Shown here: one piece after another, positions 1-9,871 of the stretch
Layout: every line of letters begins with the position of its first letter
Numbering within the stretch: the first letter of the stretch is position 1
Assembly: GCF_007860175.1 (NCBI RefSeq)
Contig: NZ_SJPX01000004.1
Coordinates: 186,001-250,000 of the forward strand
From: Rubripirellula reticaptiva
GTDB taxonomy: Bacteria > Planctomycetota > Planctomycetia > Pirellulales > Pirellulaceae
Direction: 5' to 3'
DNA length: 64,000 bases
Translations under genes and position numbers: made by a program
Notes under the pieces: generated by a model
Databases searched by the model: none
Seen by the model: only the letters and a program-made list of their open reading frames with translations
Told to the model about the DNA's origin: nothing

Positions 1-1
1 A

Positions 2-916
2 CTTGAAATCGACACGGATGCGAGAGAATTACAAGGCCATCAAAACCACATCCTAACACTGTTGTTCTTAGACGACAGTCGTCTTTTGAGCGGTTCTGCC
101 GATGCGACCATCCGACTCTGGGACGTCGCGACGGCCAAGCAAGTACGTCAATTCACACCTTCGAAGTTGCGTGTCAATTGCCTCGTCACGGTACCGGGCT
201 CTCCCGACCAGTTCATTGCGGGAGACGGACGCGGCAATCTCACTCGCTATGACGCGAAGGATGAGAAGTCAATTTCACAGCAGCACCGCCACAACGGCGA
301 CGTCACCTGCATGGCGTTCACGGGCGATGGTCAAACGCTTGTGAGCACTGGGTCGGATGGTTTCGTCATCCGTTATCAGATGCCAAATTTGGAATATGAC
401 ATTCACGGATATATGTACGACACCAGTACGGATCTTGTCTGCTACAACGATGAAACTTTAATTATCAATAGCGTCGGTCGCGAGCAAGTTTGGAGTGTCG
501 ATGCCGCAAAGATGCAAGTCACGCGTCCCATCGCCACACGAGATCCCATTGGGAGATTACTCGTCGTCACAGACGCTGGTCAGCGGACGCCGATCTTATT
601 GGTCGGAGGCACCCGTCTTGCATCGTATCGCGGAGCGAATAACGGGCTGACCGCGGAACCCTTTCCATCGAGCGTTCGCGCGATGGTGGCCTTTCCCAAT
701 CATCAATCCTTCGCGACTTATCATCGTGATGGCCGAGTCGTTTTTCGCGATATCGTCACGCTCAAGCCGACGGCGCTACTGCGCTTGCCCGAAATCTCAG
801 GCCACAACGCCATCGCCGTTTCTCCCGATAAAACCAAACTAGCCGTTTCATGTTGGAGTCCCTCGGGTTCGCAAGTTGAGCCAATGATTTTTCTTTACGA
901 CCTTCTTTGGCAATAA
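2..916 (+). CDS. WD40-repeat protein, 5' end outside window
   Basis: The reading frame is open from the left edge of the window, so only the last 304 residues are visible and the start lies upstream. Two clear WD40 signatures are present: a GH dipeptide followed about 30 residues later by SADATIRLWD near the start, and a second with a GD/CMAFTGDGQTLVSTGSDGF-type blade around residues 95-120. Later blades are more degenerate, for example AVSPDKTKLAVSC near the C-terminus. WD40 repeats form beta-propellers that act as protein-interaction platforms; in planctomycetes they are often the C-terminal half of large proteins with a Ser/Thr kinase or cytochrome part in front, which cannot be checked here. 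No catalytic motif is visible. The gene stands alone, followed by a gap of 437 bp. Confidence 0.85.
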   Translation, partial: LEIDTDARELQGHQNHILTLLFLDDSRLLSGSADATIRLWDVATAKQVRQFTPSKLRVNCLVTVPGSPDQFIAGDGRGNLTRYDAKDEKSISQQHRHNGDVTCMAFTGDGQTLVSTGSDGFVIRYQMPNLEYDIHGYMYDTSTDLVCYNDETLIINSVGREQVWSVDAAKMQVTRPIATRDPIGRLLVVTDAGQRTPILLVGGTRLASYRGANNGLTAEPFPSSVRAMVAFPNHQSFATYHRDGRVVFRDIVTLKPTALLRLPEISGHNAIAVSPDKTKLAVSCWSPSGSQVEPMIFLYDLLWQ

Positions 917-1353
917 GTCGTAAGTGTGTCGTCACTTCGATCGAACGCACTGAAACTCACGACTATTTCATCTGTTTCCTTATTTTGAGTCCGGATCGGT
1001 CGCCCAATCGCTGTTTCGATTCACAGAGCGGTTAATCTCGCTACGAAACACGCGTCCTACGAGCGAGGCATCAATGCCTGCGTCCACCAATATCGTCCAG
1101 TACTCCAGTTGTTAGTCGGCGAAAGATGGCAAGGTTCGGATGTCGCTCCACGGAGTCTCATGCCCCGGCGCCGATGTAGACTCGCGCCAAAAAACCATCC
1201 TCCAGCAAGTCACTCTCGGTTTAACTAAACTGCTCAACCACGGATCACTCCGTAAGCGACTTGTGAGCACTAAGTCTAGTCTCCGTCAACGTACCGCAGT
1301 TGCGTATTTTGCGAAACAATTTTCACAATGCCTTCCAGCAATGAGCCCAGTGA
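917..1353. other. Intergenic gap, 437 bp
   Basis: I see no convincing gene here. A short open frame at 1140-1367 on the plus strand has no recognisable domain and runs into the next gene in a different frame, so I treat it as chance. No strong hairpin with a T-run follows the WD40 gene. The promoter of the giant surface protein presumably lies here but no clear -35/-10 pair stands out. Confidence 0.5.
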
Positions 1354-4300
1354 ATGAATTTCAATGATTCGTTAAACGAAGTAGATAGCCACACGGGCTC
1401 GAGCAAGAAGCGATCGAAAGTCAATCGACGCCGCCGTTTGGGAAATCGTCTTGCCACGTTTGAGCGTTGCGAACCGCGTCTTCTCCTTGCGTCTGATCCG
1501 TTTGAACCCAACGATAACGCCGCGCAAGTTGGCGCGGCGACCGCGGGCACACTCAACTCACCGAATTTCGGCGTCCTGACACAAACACGACGCATCCAGC
1601 ACCTGAGCCTTGACGATACGCAGGATTGGTTTCGGTTCGAGACGATGGAGACGGGAACGACACACGATTGGTTGCGCATCGACTTTGCCCATGCCAACGG
1701 AAATCTTTCATTAGAACTCTGGGACGACAACAACAATCGATCAGCTTTCTCATACAACAACTCCTCAAATTTTGAAAACATTTCCCTGGTAGGCAGGCCT
1801 GCCGGTGTCTACTTCGCGAGGGTCGTCGGCAATGCCAATCCAGACTACACGCTAACGATCGATCCTCCGGGCAACAGTGTTGATGACCCGTACGAACCGA
1901 ATGACTCGCACCTCCAGGTCTCGCTTCAGTCGCCTGATCCTGTTGCATCACCAAACCTCGGTGTTCTAGGCAGCAAGAGAATCATCACCGACTTGCGACT
2001 GGAGGATTCGCAGGACTGGTTCCGGTTCGAGACTACTGCCACAGGCACCACGGCGCATGAAGTCCGCATCGACTTTGTGCACGGCAATGGCAACCTTGAG
2101 CTCGAACTTTGGAACGACGACAACGTTCGCTTGGCTTTCTCATACAACAACTCCTCAAACTTTGAGGACATTTCCCTGTCGGGTAAGCCCGCCGGAGTCT
2201 ACTTCGCCAGGGTCGTCGGCAATGCCAACGCAGACTACACCCTGACCATCGAACCACCGACAGTCGCGGGTACTTCACAACCGGAATTGGAAGTGAGCTC
2301 AGACGGTGGAGCTATTGTTGACGGCAGCACGGAGACACTTTTCATTGGTAGCGCAGGATTGAATCAGACCGGACCAGTCACGGCGATTCGCGTTGCAAAC
2401 AGTGGTAGTTCACCACTACGTACAAGTGACCTACGCATTCCTGAAGGGTTTTCGCTCGTCGGTGCGCTCAGCGAAAGCATACCCGTGGGCTCGTTCGATA
2501 CTTTCTCGATCAGGCTTGATTCAACGGTTCCAGGCACACACTTTGGCGAGGTTTCGTTTGCAACAAACGACAGTGATGAGAACATTTTCAACTTCGCAGT
2601 TGAAGGAACCATCACACCAACGACGGACACTGACAGCGGTGATATTTTCGAGGATAACGACAACTATTTTGATGTCACCCTGTTGCCACCCGGCGCCCCC
2701 AACTCACCGAATTTCGGCGTCCTGACACAAACACGACGCATCCAGCACCTGAGCCTTGACGATACGCAGGATTGGTTTCGGTTCGAGACGATGGAGACGG
2801 GAACGACACACGATTGGTTGCGCATCGACTTTGCCCATGCCAACGGAAATCTTTCATTAGAACTCTGGGACGACAACAACAATCGATCAGCTTTCTCATA
2901 CAACAACTCCTCAAATTTTGAAAACATTTCCCTGGTAGGCAGGCCTGCCGGTGTCTACTTCGCGAGGGTCGTCGGCAATGCCAATCCAGACTACACGCTA
3001 ACGATCGATCCTCCGGGCAACAGTGTTGATGACCCGTACGAACCGAATGACTCGCACCTCCAGGTCTCGCTTCAGTCGCCTGATCCTGTTGCATCACCAA
3101 ACCTCGGTGTTCTAGGCAGCAAGAGAATCATCACCGACTTGCGACTGGAGGATTCGCAGGACTGGTTCCGGTTCGAGACTACTGCCACAGGCACCACGGC
3201 GCATGAAGTCCGCATCGACTTTGTGCACGGCAATGGCAACCTTGAGCTCGAACTTTGGAACGACGACAACGTTCGCTTGGCTTTCTCATACAACAACTCC
3301 TCAAACTTTGAGGACATTTCCCTGTCGGGTAAGCCCGCCGGAGTCTACTTCGCCAGGGTCGTCGGCAATGCCAACGCAGACTACACCCTGACCATCGAAC
3401 CACCGAATTCAAGCAATGTGCTGAGCTTGTCTACTTTGACGCAATCAGTGAATGAAAGCGATGGGTCAAATGCCGGGACAGTGACAGTAGGTCGGAGCGG
3501 TTCTACTGCGTCACCGTTAGTCGTCAATTTTCATAGCTCGGATGTTACTGAACTTAGAGTCCTGGGAAGCGTTGAAATCCCAATTGGCTCGCTGACTGCT
3601 CCAGTTTCAATTGATGCGATCGCCGACGGAGTCGTCGATGGTGATAAGTTGGTAACGATAACGGCGTTCGCTCCTGGTTTTCAAAGTGCGTCGATACCGA
3701 TCACCGTCGAGGACAGTAACTCTTTAGAAGCGTCAAGTGTCAGCATCGTCAGTACTCCGCAATCAATCGACGAGGGTGACACTGGCTCAACAATATTTGA
3801 CTTCACCATTTCGCGAATGGGAGACTTGAGTTCCGCCTTATCGGTTGATTATCTTGTTGTGGGAACAGGGACAACGCCGGCAACCGCAAATGACTTCGTT
3901 GGCGGTTTCCCCACCGGAACGACCTCTTTTCTCGCAAATGAATCAAGCAAAACTCTTGCGGTAGAAATCCAGGGTGATTTGAACGAAGAGAGTGACGAAT
4001 CCTTCGTTGTTGTCTTATCGAATGCATCAGGCGGTACGAGTATTGCGAATGATACTGCGACCGGCGTCATTTTGAATGACGACACGGTCGTGATAGAACC
4101 AACTGTGGTATGGACAACCGCTGGTCAAGTTTTTGCCGAGAGCGCAGGAGCAATCACGGTCACAGCGGAGTTGTCTGCGGTCTCAACAAGCGATGTAATT
4201 GTCCCATTTACAGTCGCTGGTTCGGCGGCAAGTTCGAGCGACTTCACGATTTCTGCTAGCCAAATCACGATTAAAGCGGGTGACACGACCGCCGAAATTG

Positions 4301-7300
4301 AGGTTAACGTGATCGACGACACTGACTCGGAAGATAACGAGACGGTTGTGTTGACGATGGGAACGCCTACTGGGGCAACGCTCGGCTCAACCAAGGTGCA
4401 CACACTCACGATTAGCCAAAATGATCAGCCGAGCGTCAGCATCTTCAGTACTTCCCAATCAATCGACGAGGGTGACACTGGCTCAACACTATTTGACTTC
4501 ACCATTTCGCGAATGGGAGACTCGAATGCCGCCTTCTCGGTTGAGTATATCGTTTTGGGAACGGGGACTACGCCAGCAACTGCAATTGATTTCGTAGGCG
4601 GTTTCCCCGTTGGAGCGATCTCATTTCTCGCAAATGAATCAAGCAAAACGCTTGCGGTAGAAATCCAGGGTGATTTGAATGAAGAAAGTGACGAATTCTT
4701 TGTTGTTGTCTTATCGAATGCATCAGGCGGTGTGAGCATTGCGAATGATACTGCGATCGGGATCATCAAGAATGACGACTCGACTGTGATCGAACCTACT
4801 GTGGTATGGACTACCGCTGGTCAAGTTGCTTCGGAGAACGTTGGAGTAGTCACGGTCACAGCAGAGTTGTCTGCTGTATCAACAAGTGATGTAATTGTCC
4901 CCTTTACTGTCGGTGGGACAGCGGAGAGTGCGAGCGACTTTACGATTCCTGCAAGTCAAATCACGATTAAAGCGGGTGACGCGACCGCCGAGGTTGCGGT
5001 TAACGTAATTGACGATACTGATCCGGAAGGTAACGAGACAGTTGTCTTGACGATGGGCACGCCTACTGGGGCAACGCTCGGCTCAACCAAGGTGCATACA
5101 CTAACAATCAGCCAAAATGATCAGTCGGCTTCGGCTGAGTATTTTGAGGATTGGGAAACGCCTGACGATACCGCCGGCTGGACAGAAAACCTTGCTGGAG
5201 CGGAGATTGAAGTTGTAAATTCGGGCGGAAATCCAGGCGGATACCTGAGGTCATATGGTTCGTCTGATAGCAGCATCCTTTATCAGTCATCGGAATTGAC
5301 AGGAAATCTCGGAGCTCGAGTATCGACAATTTCTTTGGACGTTCGATTTGAATCTGGTTCTTTTGATGCCATTTGGTTGCGTCTACGATACAAGGACAGC
5401 AGCCACAATGGCTGGATGTTCCCCTTAACTTCCGATTTTCCGCTTCTACAATGGCGGACAGTTTCGGTCACGTTCGATCCGAACTGGACCGATTCGCAAG
5501 CCAAAGCGGCTGGTTGGATCCAAGAGCCCTTCACGCCAAGCTTTGCCGAAACCGTGGCGGATGTTTACACAACGTCTGTTCGTATCTCGGGGAATGGTTT
5601 CCGGGATTTGGGGATCGATAATTTTCGTGCAAATAACGATGGTGATACCACACCACCAACGGCCAGGATTTCCGCTATCAGCCCCAACCCTCGACAGACC
5701 GCGGTCGACAAAGTGCAAGTCGTCTTTAGTGAAGCTGTGGTGGGTGTCGACATTAACGATTTCGACCTAAGGCTTGATGGAATTGCAATTCCTTTGACGA
5801 GTCTCACTTTGACCAACGAATCATCAAATAGCTATTCATTAAGTCTACTGGATGTGACTGCATCACCGGGAAACTACACATTATTGCTGTCCAGTGCAGG
5901 TTCCGGAATTCAGGATTTCGGAGGAAACCCGCTCAACATGGATGCCAGCGTTTCTTGGGCGATGAACACGCCGCCGCTAACCCTGCTTGATTTTGGTGAC
6001 GCTCCGGCAACTTATCCTGTGACACTTGCTCGCGATGGCGCCCGGCATTCAGTGGGCTCGCTATTCCTCGGCAGTGGCGTGACGTCGGAAGTGGACGGGC
6101 AATCCAGCTTGGACGCTGAAGCCGACTTTGGCGATGATTCCATGCTTGTCATTGCCAATTTGGTTTCAAGCGACGTTGCGACCAAGTCCAGCTTCGCGAT
6201 TTTTTCCTCTGGACCAGGTAAGCTCGATGGCTGGATCGATTTTAATCTTGACGGTGACTGGAACGATGCGGGCGAACAAATCCTGACCTCGCTTGATGTA
6301 AACGCGGGCCAGAACCGAATCGGGTTCACAATTCCGGCTGGCGCGACACCCGGCACATCCGTGGCACGGTTCCGGCTTTCTTCCCTGGGTGGATTAGCAC
6401 CGACGGGAGAGGCTGCCGACGGTGAAGTGGAAGACTATGCAATCGCGATCCTTGACGGTGGAGCCTCGCCCGATGTCTCGGCATTGATCGTCGACGACTC
6501 GGCGTACCTCAGTATTGCATCCGGAAACATCCTTTTCCGATCCAATTCAACGGAGTTGCTGAGCGTTCCGGTGGTCAACGCGGGCTCGCTGCTCATTGAG
6601 GGGACCTCGGCGGACGAGTCTTTGACGCTTGATATTGGAAGTGGAATTGGTATTCCCGGCGGTGGTCTGCAGATTCGCGGTGGTCTTGGGGTCAACACTC
6701 TAATCATCAAGGGGAATGGTGGAACAATCGACCTTACCGATCCCGGTTTGAACGTGAGTCGCTTTTCCCATTTGGATCTTTCGAGTTCGGGTGCCGACAC
6801 AATCGTGATCGACGCGAATTTTGTGGCGAGTCAATCACCTACTGAGCTTTTGCTTACCATTTTGGCGGGACAGGAAGATAGAATTACGGTCGCTGGCGTT
6901 GAGAGCTGGCGAATGTCCGAACCTGTGACCAGGGCTGGCAAGTTCTTGCTGACTGCGAATCAGCCTACGGCGGGAAGCGAACGTATTGAAGCCGAATTGC
7001 CGCATCCTTGGCAGAACTTTCTGCAGCCCGGTGACGTCAACAATGACGGCTCGATTACGGCATCCGACGCACTTCGAATCATCAACGAATTGGGACGGCG
7101 AGCACATTCAGATCGAGACACGCAATTCCTGCGGGATCCGTTGTCGATCGGTGCGTGGCCCGGCGTGTATTTTGATCACAATGGCGATGATAGTGTCACG
7201 GCGTTGGATGCCTTGCGGGTGATCAATGATTTGGCTCGAAATCGAAACTCAACTGGACAATCCGCTGCGGGCGAGGCGTTCGCTCTACCCAAAATTGCGA

Positions 7301-7539
7301 TAGAGTCTGTCAGTTTTTCAGCTCTCGACAGATCAGCTTTTGACGGCACGCTAAAAAATCGTGTGCGGTTGATCGGTGAAACGCAGCTAACTACTGTTGC
7401 GTCGGTCATCACGCCCGAGTGGGTTGTGCAGGAACCTACTACTGACGATAGCGAAATTGACGCGATTGCTCTCTCGGTTGACCAGCTGATGAGTGACGAG
7501 TCATTTGTTGATCTAATTCTTGTCGGGTTCGCCAGGTAG
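1354..7539 (+). CDS. Giant LEPR-XLL / PPC / Calx-beta / GEVED / dockerin surface protein
   Basis: A 2,061-residue modular protein, probably exported and surface-associated. Residues 36-47 (FERCEPRLLLAS), after a basic stretch, match the planctomycete LEPR-XLL motif, found near the N-terminus of very large proteins. Four PPC-like modules with a QDWFRFET core follow, in two pairs (about residues 48-302 and 440-684) separated by a choice-of-anchor-like segment. Four Calx-beta modules with SIDEGDTG and NDD ends come next (about 795-1255), then a jelly-roll-like domain (about 1265-1430), a Big-type segment, a GEVED domain ending GEVEDYAI (about 1690-1700) and a C-terminal dockerin pair with calcium loops DVNNDGSITASDALRIINEL (near residue 1894) and DHNGDDSVTALDALRVINDL (near 1941). 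The start is fixed by an in-frame stop directly before this ATG. Dockerins normally bind cohesins; the partner is not in this window. Adhesion or glycan contact is inference. Confidence 0.88.
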   Translation: MNFNDSLNEVDSHTGSSKKRSKVNRRRRLGNRLATFERCEPRLLLASDPFEPNDNAAQVGAATAGTLNSPNFGVLTQTRRIQHLSLDDTQDWFRFETMETGTTHDWLRIDFAHANGNLSLELWDDNNNRSAFSYNNSSNFENISLVGRPAGVYFARVVGNANPDYTLTIDPPGNSVDDPYEPNDSHLQVSLQSPDPVASPNLGVLGSKRIITDLRLEDSQDWFRFETTATGTTAHEVRIDFVHGNGNLELELWNDDNVRLAFSYNNSSNFEDISLSGKPAGVYFARVVGNANADYTLTIEPPTVAGTSQPELEVSSDGGAIVDGSTETLFIGSAGLNQTGPVTAIRVANSGSSPLRTSDLRIPEGFSLVGALSESIPVGSFDTFSIRLDSTVPGTHFGEVSFATNDSDENIFNFAVEGTITPTTDTDSGDIFEDNDNYFDVTLLPPGAPNSPNFGVLTQTRRIQHLSLDDTQDWFRFETMETGTTHDWLRIDFAHANGNLSLELWDDNNNRSAFSYNNSSNFENISLVGRPAGVYFARVVGNANPDYTLTIDPPGNSVDDPYEPNDSHLQVSLQSPDPVASPNLGVLGSKRIITDLRLEDSQDWFRFETTATGTTAHEVRIDFVHGNGNLELELWNDDNVRLAFSYNNSSNFEDISLSGKPAGVYFARVVGNANADYTLTIEPPNSSNVLSLSTLTQSVNESDGSNAGTVTVGRSGSTASPLVVNFHSSDVTELRVLGSVEIPIGSLTAPVSIDAIADGVVDGDKLVTITAFAPGFQSASIPITVEDSNSLEASSVSIVSTPQSIDEGDTGSTIFDFTISRMGDLSSALSVDYLVVGTGTTPATANDFVGGFPTGTTSFLANESSKTLAVEIQGDLNEESDESFVVVLSNASGGTSIANDTATGVILNDDTVVIEPTVVWTTAGQVFAESAGAITVTAELSAVSTSDVIVPFTVAGSAASSSDFTISASQITIKAGDTTAEIEVNVIDDTDSEDNETVVLTMGTPTGATLGSTKVHTLTISQNDQPSVSIFSTSQSIDEGDTGSTLFDFTISRMGDSNAAFSVEYIVLGTGTTPATAIDFVGGFPVGAISFLANESSKTLAVEIQGDLNEESDEFFVVVLSNASGGVSIANDTAIGIIKNDDSTVIEPTVVWTTAGQVASENVGVVTVTAELSAVSTSDVIVPFTVGGTAESASDFTIPASQITIKAGDATAEVAVNVIDDTDPEGNETVVLTMGTPTGATLGSTKVHTLTISQNDQSASAEYFEDWETPDDTAGWTENLAGAEIEVVNSGGNPGGYLRSYGSSDSSILYQSSELTGNLGARVSTISLDVRFESGSFDAIWLRLRYKDSSHNGWMFPLTSDFPLLQWRTVSVTFDPNWTDSQAKAAGWIQEPFTPSFAETVADVYTTSVRISGNGFRDLGIDNFRANNDGDTTPPTARISAISPNPRQTAVDKVQVVFSEAVVGVDINDFDLRLDGIAIPLTSLTLTNESSNSYSLSLLDVTASPGNYTLLLSSAGSGIQDFGGNPLNMDASVSWAMNTPPLTLLDFGDAPATYPVTLARDGARHSVGSLFLGSGVTSEVDGQSSLDAEADFGDDSMLVIANLVSSDVATKSSFAIFSSGPGKLDGWIDFNLDGDWNDAGEQILTSLDVNAGQNRIGFTIPAGATPGTSVARFRLSSLGGLAPTGEAADGEVEDYAIAILDGGASPDVSALIVDDSAYLSIASGNILFRSNSTELLSVPVVNAGSLLIEGTSADESLTLDIGSGIGIPGGGLQIRGGLGVNTLIIKGNGGTIDLTDPGLNVSRFSHLDLSSSGADTIVIDANFVASQSPTELLLTILAGQEDRITVAGVESWRMSEPVTRAGKFLLTANQPTAGSERIEAELPHPWQNFLQPGDVNNDGSITASDALRIINELGRRAHSDRDTQFLRDPLSIGAWPGVYFDHNGDDSVTALDALRVINDLARNRNSTGQSAAGEAFALPKIAIESVSFSALDRSAFDGTLKNRVRLIGETQLTTVASVITPEWVVQEPTTDDSEIDAIALSVDQLMSDESFVDLILVGFAR
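1554..2260 (+). repeat. Perfect 707-bp direct repeat, copy 1
   Basis: This stretch inside the giant gene recurs at 2700-3406 with no difference that I could find on reading both copies. The offset is 1,146 bp (382 codons), so the reading frame is kept. It encodes one pair of PPC-like modules. The flanks (base 1553 versus 2699 and 2261 versus 3407) differ, which fixes the boundaries. Confidence 0.92.
2700..3406 (+). repeat. Perfect 707-bp direct repeat, copy 2
   Basis: Second copy of the repeat at 1554-2260, separated from it by a unique 439-bp segment that encodes the choice-of-anchor-like module. Identity at third codon positions as well as at protein level implies recent duplication or ongoing gene conversion. 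Confidence 0.92.
3739..5130 (+). repeat. Two tandem 696-bp Calx-beta pair units (diverged)
   Basis: Positions 3739-4434 and 4435-5130 are consecutive 232-codon units, each holding two Calx-beta modules. The second unit repeats the first with many substitutions at DNA and protein level, for example STPQSIDEGDTG versus STSQSIDEGDTG. It is therefore an older duplication than the perfect 707-bp repeat upstream in the same gene. Confidence 0.85.
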
Positions 7540-8379
7540 CCGATTCTTGCACCTGGCGAGCGGACCAAGGATTTGCAGCGTCGTAGCCGTCTTCGTCCAA
7601 GGGTGCATCGGGTCGTAACAAGACAATGTTTCGAGTTTGTCTGGACCAAAAACGACCAACAGCGGTGATTCTTTCTGCGACGGATCGGACCATTCCATCG
7701 TCGGCGACGATCTCGGCGCCTTGGCCTATCCGAAACGAGTCACTTTGGGCGAGCTGTCGACACGACCTCTAGCCGCTTCGGCTTGGTCATCAGAAGTTGG
7801 CGTCGGTGTAATGAGGTCTGTGCCGCTCAGTGCAAGATCATTCGACGGCGCGACGTCGTCGCGGTTGGCGTGAACGTAGCCGTCGTTATCCGGGACATTT
7901 CTTCCGTCACAGTAGTCGGATTTGATCGGATCGGTGTCACCAACTTCAGCCAAAAAGGATGCTGGTCGTAACATCTTTGTAGTGTTTGCTTTGATGGTTT
8001 CACAGGTCGATCGCGCAGCGCGAATGAATTGGAGCCGACGCCGATGGAGCGTTGGCAACCGACTGCTGTGCACTGATAAACTCGCCAGATTGCCATTTGT
8101 GTCCAGAAATTCGGCGATGGCAGACTCGGCGCTGTAGTGTTCATCGATTTGTTCGGACAGCACCCACCCGCGAGCAGAGTTCTGGTTCCAGTTGCTCTGA
8201 TTGCAATCGGCGGTTCAGTTCAACCGTAGGACGTTTACTTTTTCAGCAAAGAAAAAACTGCATCGAGAACACTCGGTTTGCGCGTAGGTACTTCAGCTTG
8301 TTCTTCGGGGACGGATACGTATTTGCCGTTCCTCATTTTCGCAGCGTCGCAAGCAGAGCACTCGGTCGACTGATTGCCC
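7540..8379. other. Gene-poor gap, 840 bp, possible decayed dockerin coding remnant
   Basis: No intact gene is recognisable. On the minus strand the open frame 7726-8163 contains, near 7820-7900, a peptide reading DNDGYV, NRDDVAPSNDLAL and then DLI, which resembles a damaged dockerin loop-helix; a further LDEDGYDAANP peptide occurs in a shifted frame near 7560-7600. These fragments could be the frameshifted remains of a planctomycete dockerin gene tail, but they are short and the similarity is judged by eye. The gap separates the giant surface gene from the convergent mqo operon; no clear T-tailed hairpin was seen. Confidence 0.3.
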
Positions 8380-9870
8380 CTAGACTTGCAACTGCAAGAC
8401 TTCGTCACAGTGACGGTGAATTTCGCGGAACTGGTCGGCGGTGGCTGAGTCTTGAATCGGGACGTCGTAGGTAGGAATCATTTCTTTCATCCGTGCGGCG
8501 GCGTCTGCGGGCGCGATCAAGTCGGGCAGACAGTCTTGAATGACTTTTAGCATTAGCGCCACCGATACCGACGCACCCGGCGATGCGCCCAACAGTGCCG
8601 CGATGCTCTTGTCCTTGTCGGTGACGATTTCGGTGCCGTAGTGGACGATGCCTGCTTCGCCGTCTTCGCGTTTGATCGCTTGGACGCGGATGCCGGCGTC
8701 CATCAGTCGCCAATCCTTTGCATCGGCGGCCGGATAGAACGTTCGCAGCAACTTGATGCGACTGGCCATGCTTTGCGTACCTTGTTGAATCAGGTACTTC
8801 ACCAGCGGCAAGTTGTACGCACCCACTTTCAGTAGCGATGCGATGTTGTCGGGGCGAATCGAGAATGGCAAATCGGTCAGGCTGCCTTCTTCTTTTAAGA
8901 ACCTCGTCGTCCACGCTGCGAACGGACCAAACAACAATGCCTTCTTACCGTCGATCACGCGAGTGTCCAAGTGTGGCACCGCCATCGTTGGCGCTTCTTC
9001 TTGTGCTTGGCCGTACACCTTTGCTTGGTGTTTGGCGACGATGGTTGGGTCATCGCAAACCATCCATTGGCCACCGATCGGAAATCCACCGAAGCCCTTG
9101 CTTTCGTCGATGCCTGACTTTTGCAACAGGGTCAAGCTGCCACCACCGGCGCCGATAAAGACGAACTTGGCCGACGTCGTGGTTTGCTTTCCAGTTGCAA
9201 TGTCTTTCGCGGTAACGTCCCAGCCCTGCGACGTTCGTTTTAGGCCAACGACACGGTGACCGGTTGCGACACCGCAACCATCTTGCTGTGCCATCCAGCC
9301 GATCAGTTTGCGGGACAGCGAGCCGAAGTTCACATCGGTGCCGCCCGTCATGTGGGTTGCACTGATCGGGCCTTCGCCGCGTTCTTCAACCAACAGCGGC
9401 GCCCACTGGCGAATCTGTTCAGGGTCGGTCGAGTACTGCATCTCTTCAAAGAAGTGATGCTTGGACATCGCAGCGTGGCGAGCCTTCAAGAAATCGACTT
9501 GCTTTTGGCCGTGCACAAAACTGATGTGCGGGACCGGGTTGATGAAGTCGCGTGGGGTGTCGATCATCCCTGACGAAACGGCGTAGGCCCAAAACTGACG
9601 CGACTGTTCGAATTGTTCAAAGATCGAAATTGCGTTCGACGCGTCGACGGTTCCGTCAGCGTTCTGGTTCGGCGTGTAGCTGAGTTCGCAGATTCCAGCG
9701 TGTCCGGTGCCCGCATTGTTCCATGCGTTGGAACTTTCGCGAGTCAGTTCTTTGGACACTTCGAAAAGTTGAATCTTCAAATCCGGCTGCAAGCATTTCA
9801 GCATCGCGCCGAGATTCGCGGACATGATGCCGCTGCCGACCAAGATGACGTCGGTGGTTTCGATAGACAT
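8380..9870 (-). CDS. mqo: Malate:quinone oxidoreductase (Mqo family)
   Basis: This is a 496-residue FAD-dependent, membrane-associated dehydrogenase. In characterised members it oxidises L-malate to oxaloacetate and passes electrons to quinone. The N-terminus has the Rossmann dinucleotide-binding motif VGSGIMSANLG (about residues 11-21), followed by the family-typical SSNAWNNAGTGHAGICELSY (about 46-65); FVFIGAGGGSL and GFGGFPIGGQW, also typical, lie in the middle. The length fits the family (about 490-500). It is the last gene of a minus-strand operon: only one base separates it from the aldolase gene upstream, so the two are almost certainly co-transcribed. Malate is the default substrate, but the neighbouring aldehyde dehydrogenase and aldolase would make a 2-hydroxy acid such as lactate plausible; that is inference. 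Confidence 0.93.
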   Translation of the reverse strand: MSIETTDVILVGSGIMSANLGAMLKCLQPDLKIQLFEVSKELTRESSNAWNNAGTGHAGICELSYTPNQNADGTVDASNAISIFEQFEQSRQFWAYAVSSGMIDTPRDFINPVPHISFVHGQKQVDFLKARHAAMSKHHFFEEMQYSTDPEQIRQWAPLLVEERGEGPISATHMTGGTDVNFGSLSRKLIGWMAQQDGCGVATGHRVVGLKRTSQGWDVTAKDIATGKQTTTSAKFVFIGAGGGSLTLLQKSGIDESKGFGGFPIGGQWMVCDDPTIVAKHQAKVYGQAQEEAPTMAVPHLDTRVIDGKKALLFGPFAAWTTRFLKEEGSLTDLPFSIRPDNIASLLKVGAYNLPLVKYLIQQGTQSMASRIKLLRTFYPAADAKDWRLMDAGIRVQAIKREDGEAGIVHYGTEIVTDKDKSIAALLGASPGASVSVALMLKVIQDCLPDLIAPADAAARMKEMIPTYDVPIQDSATADQFREIHRHCDEVLQLQV

Positions 9871-9871
9871 A

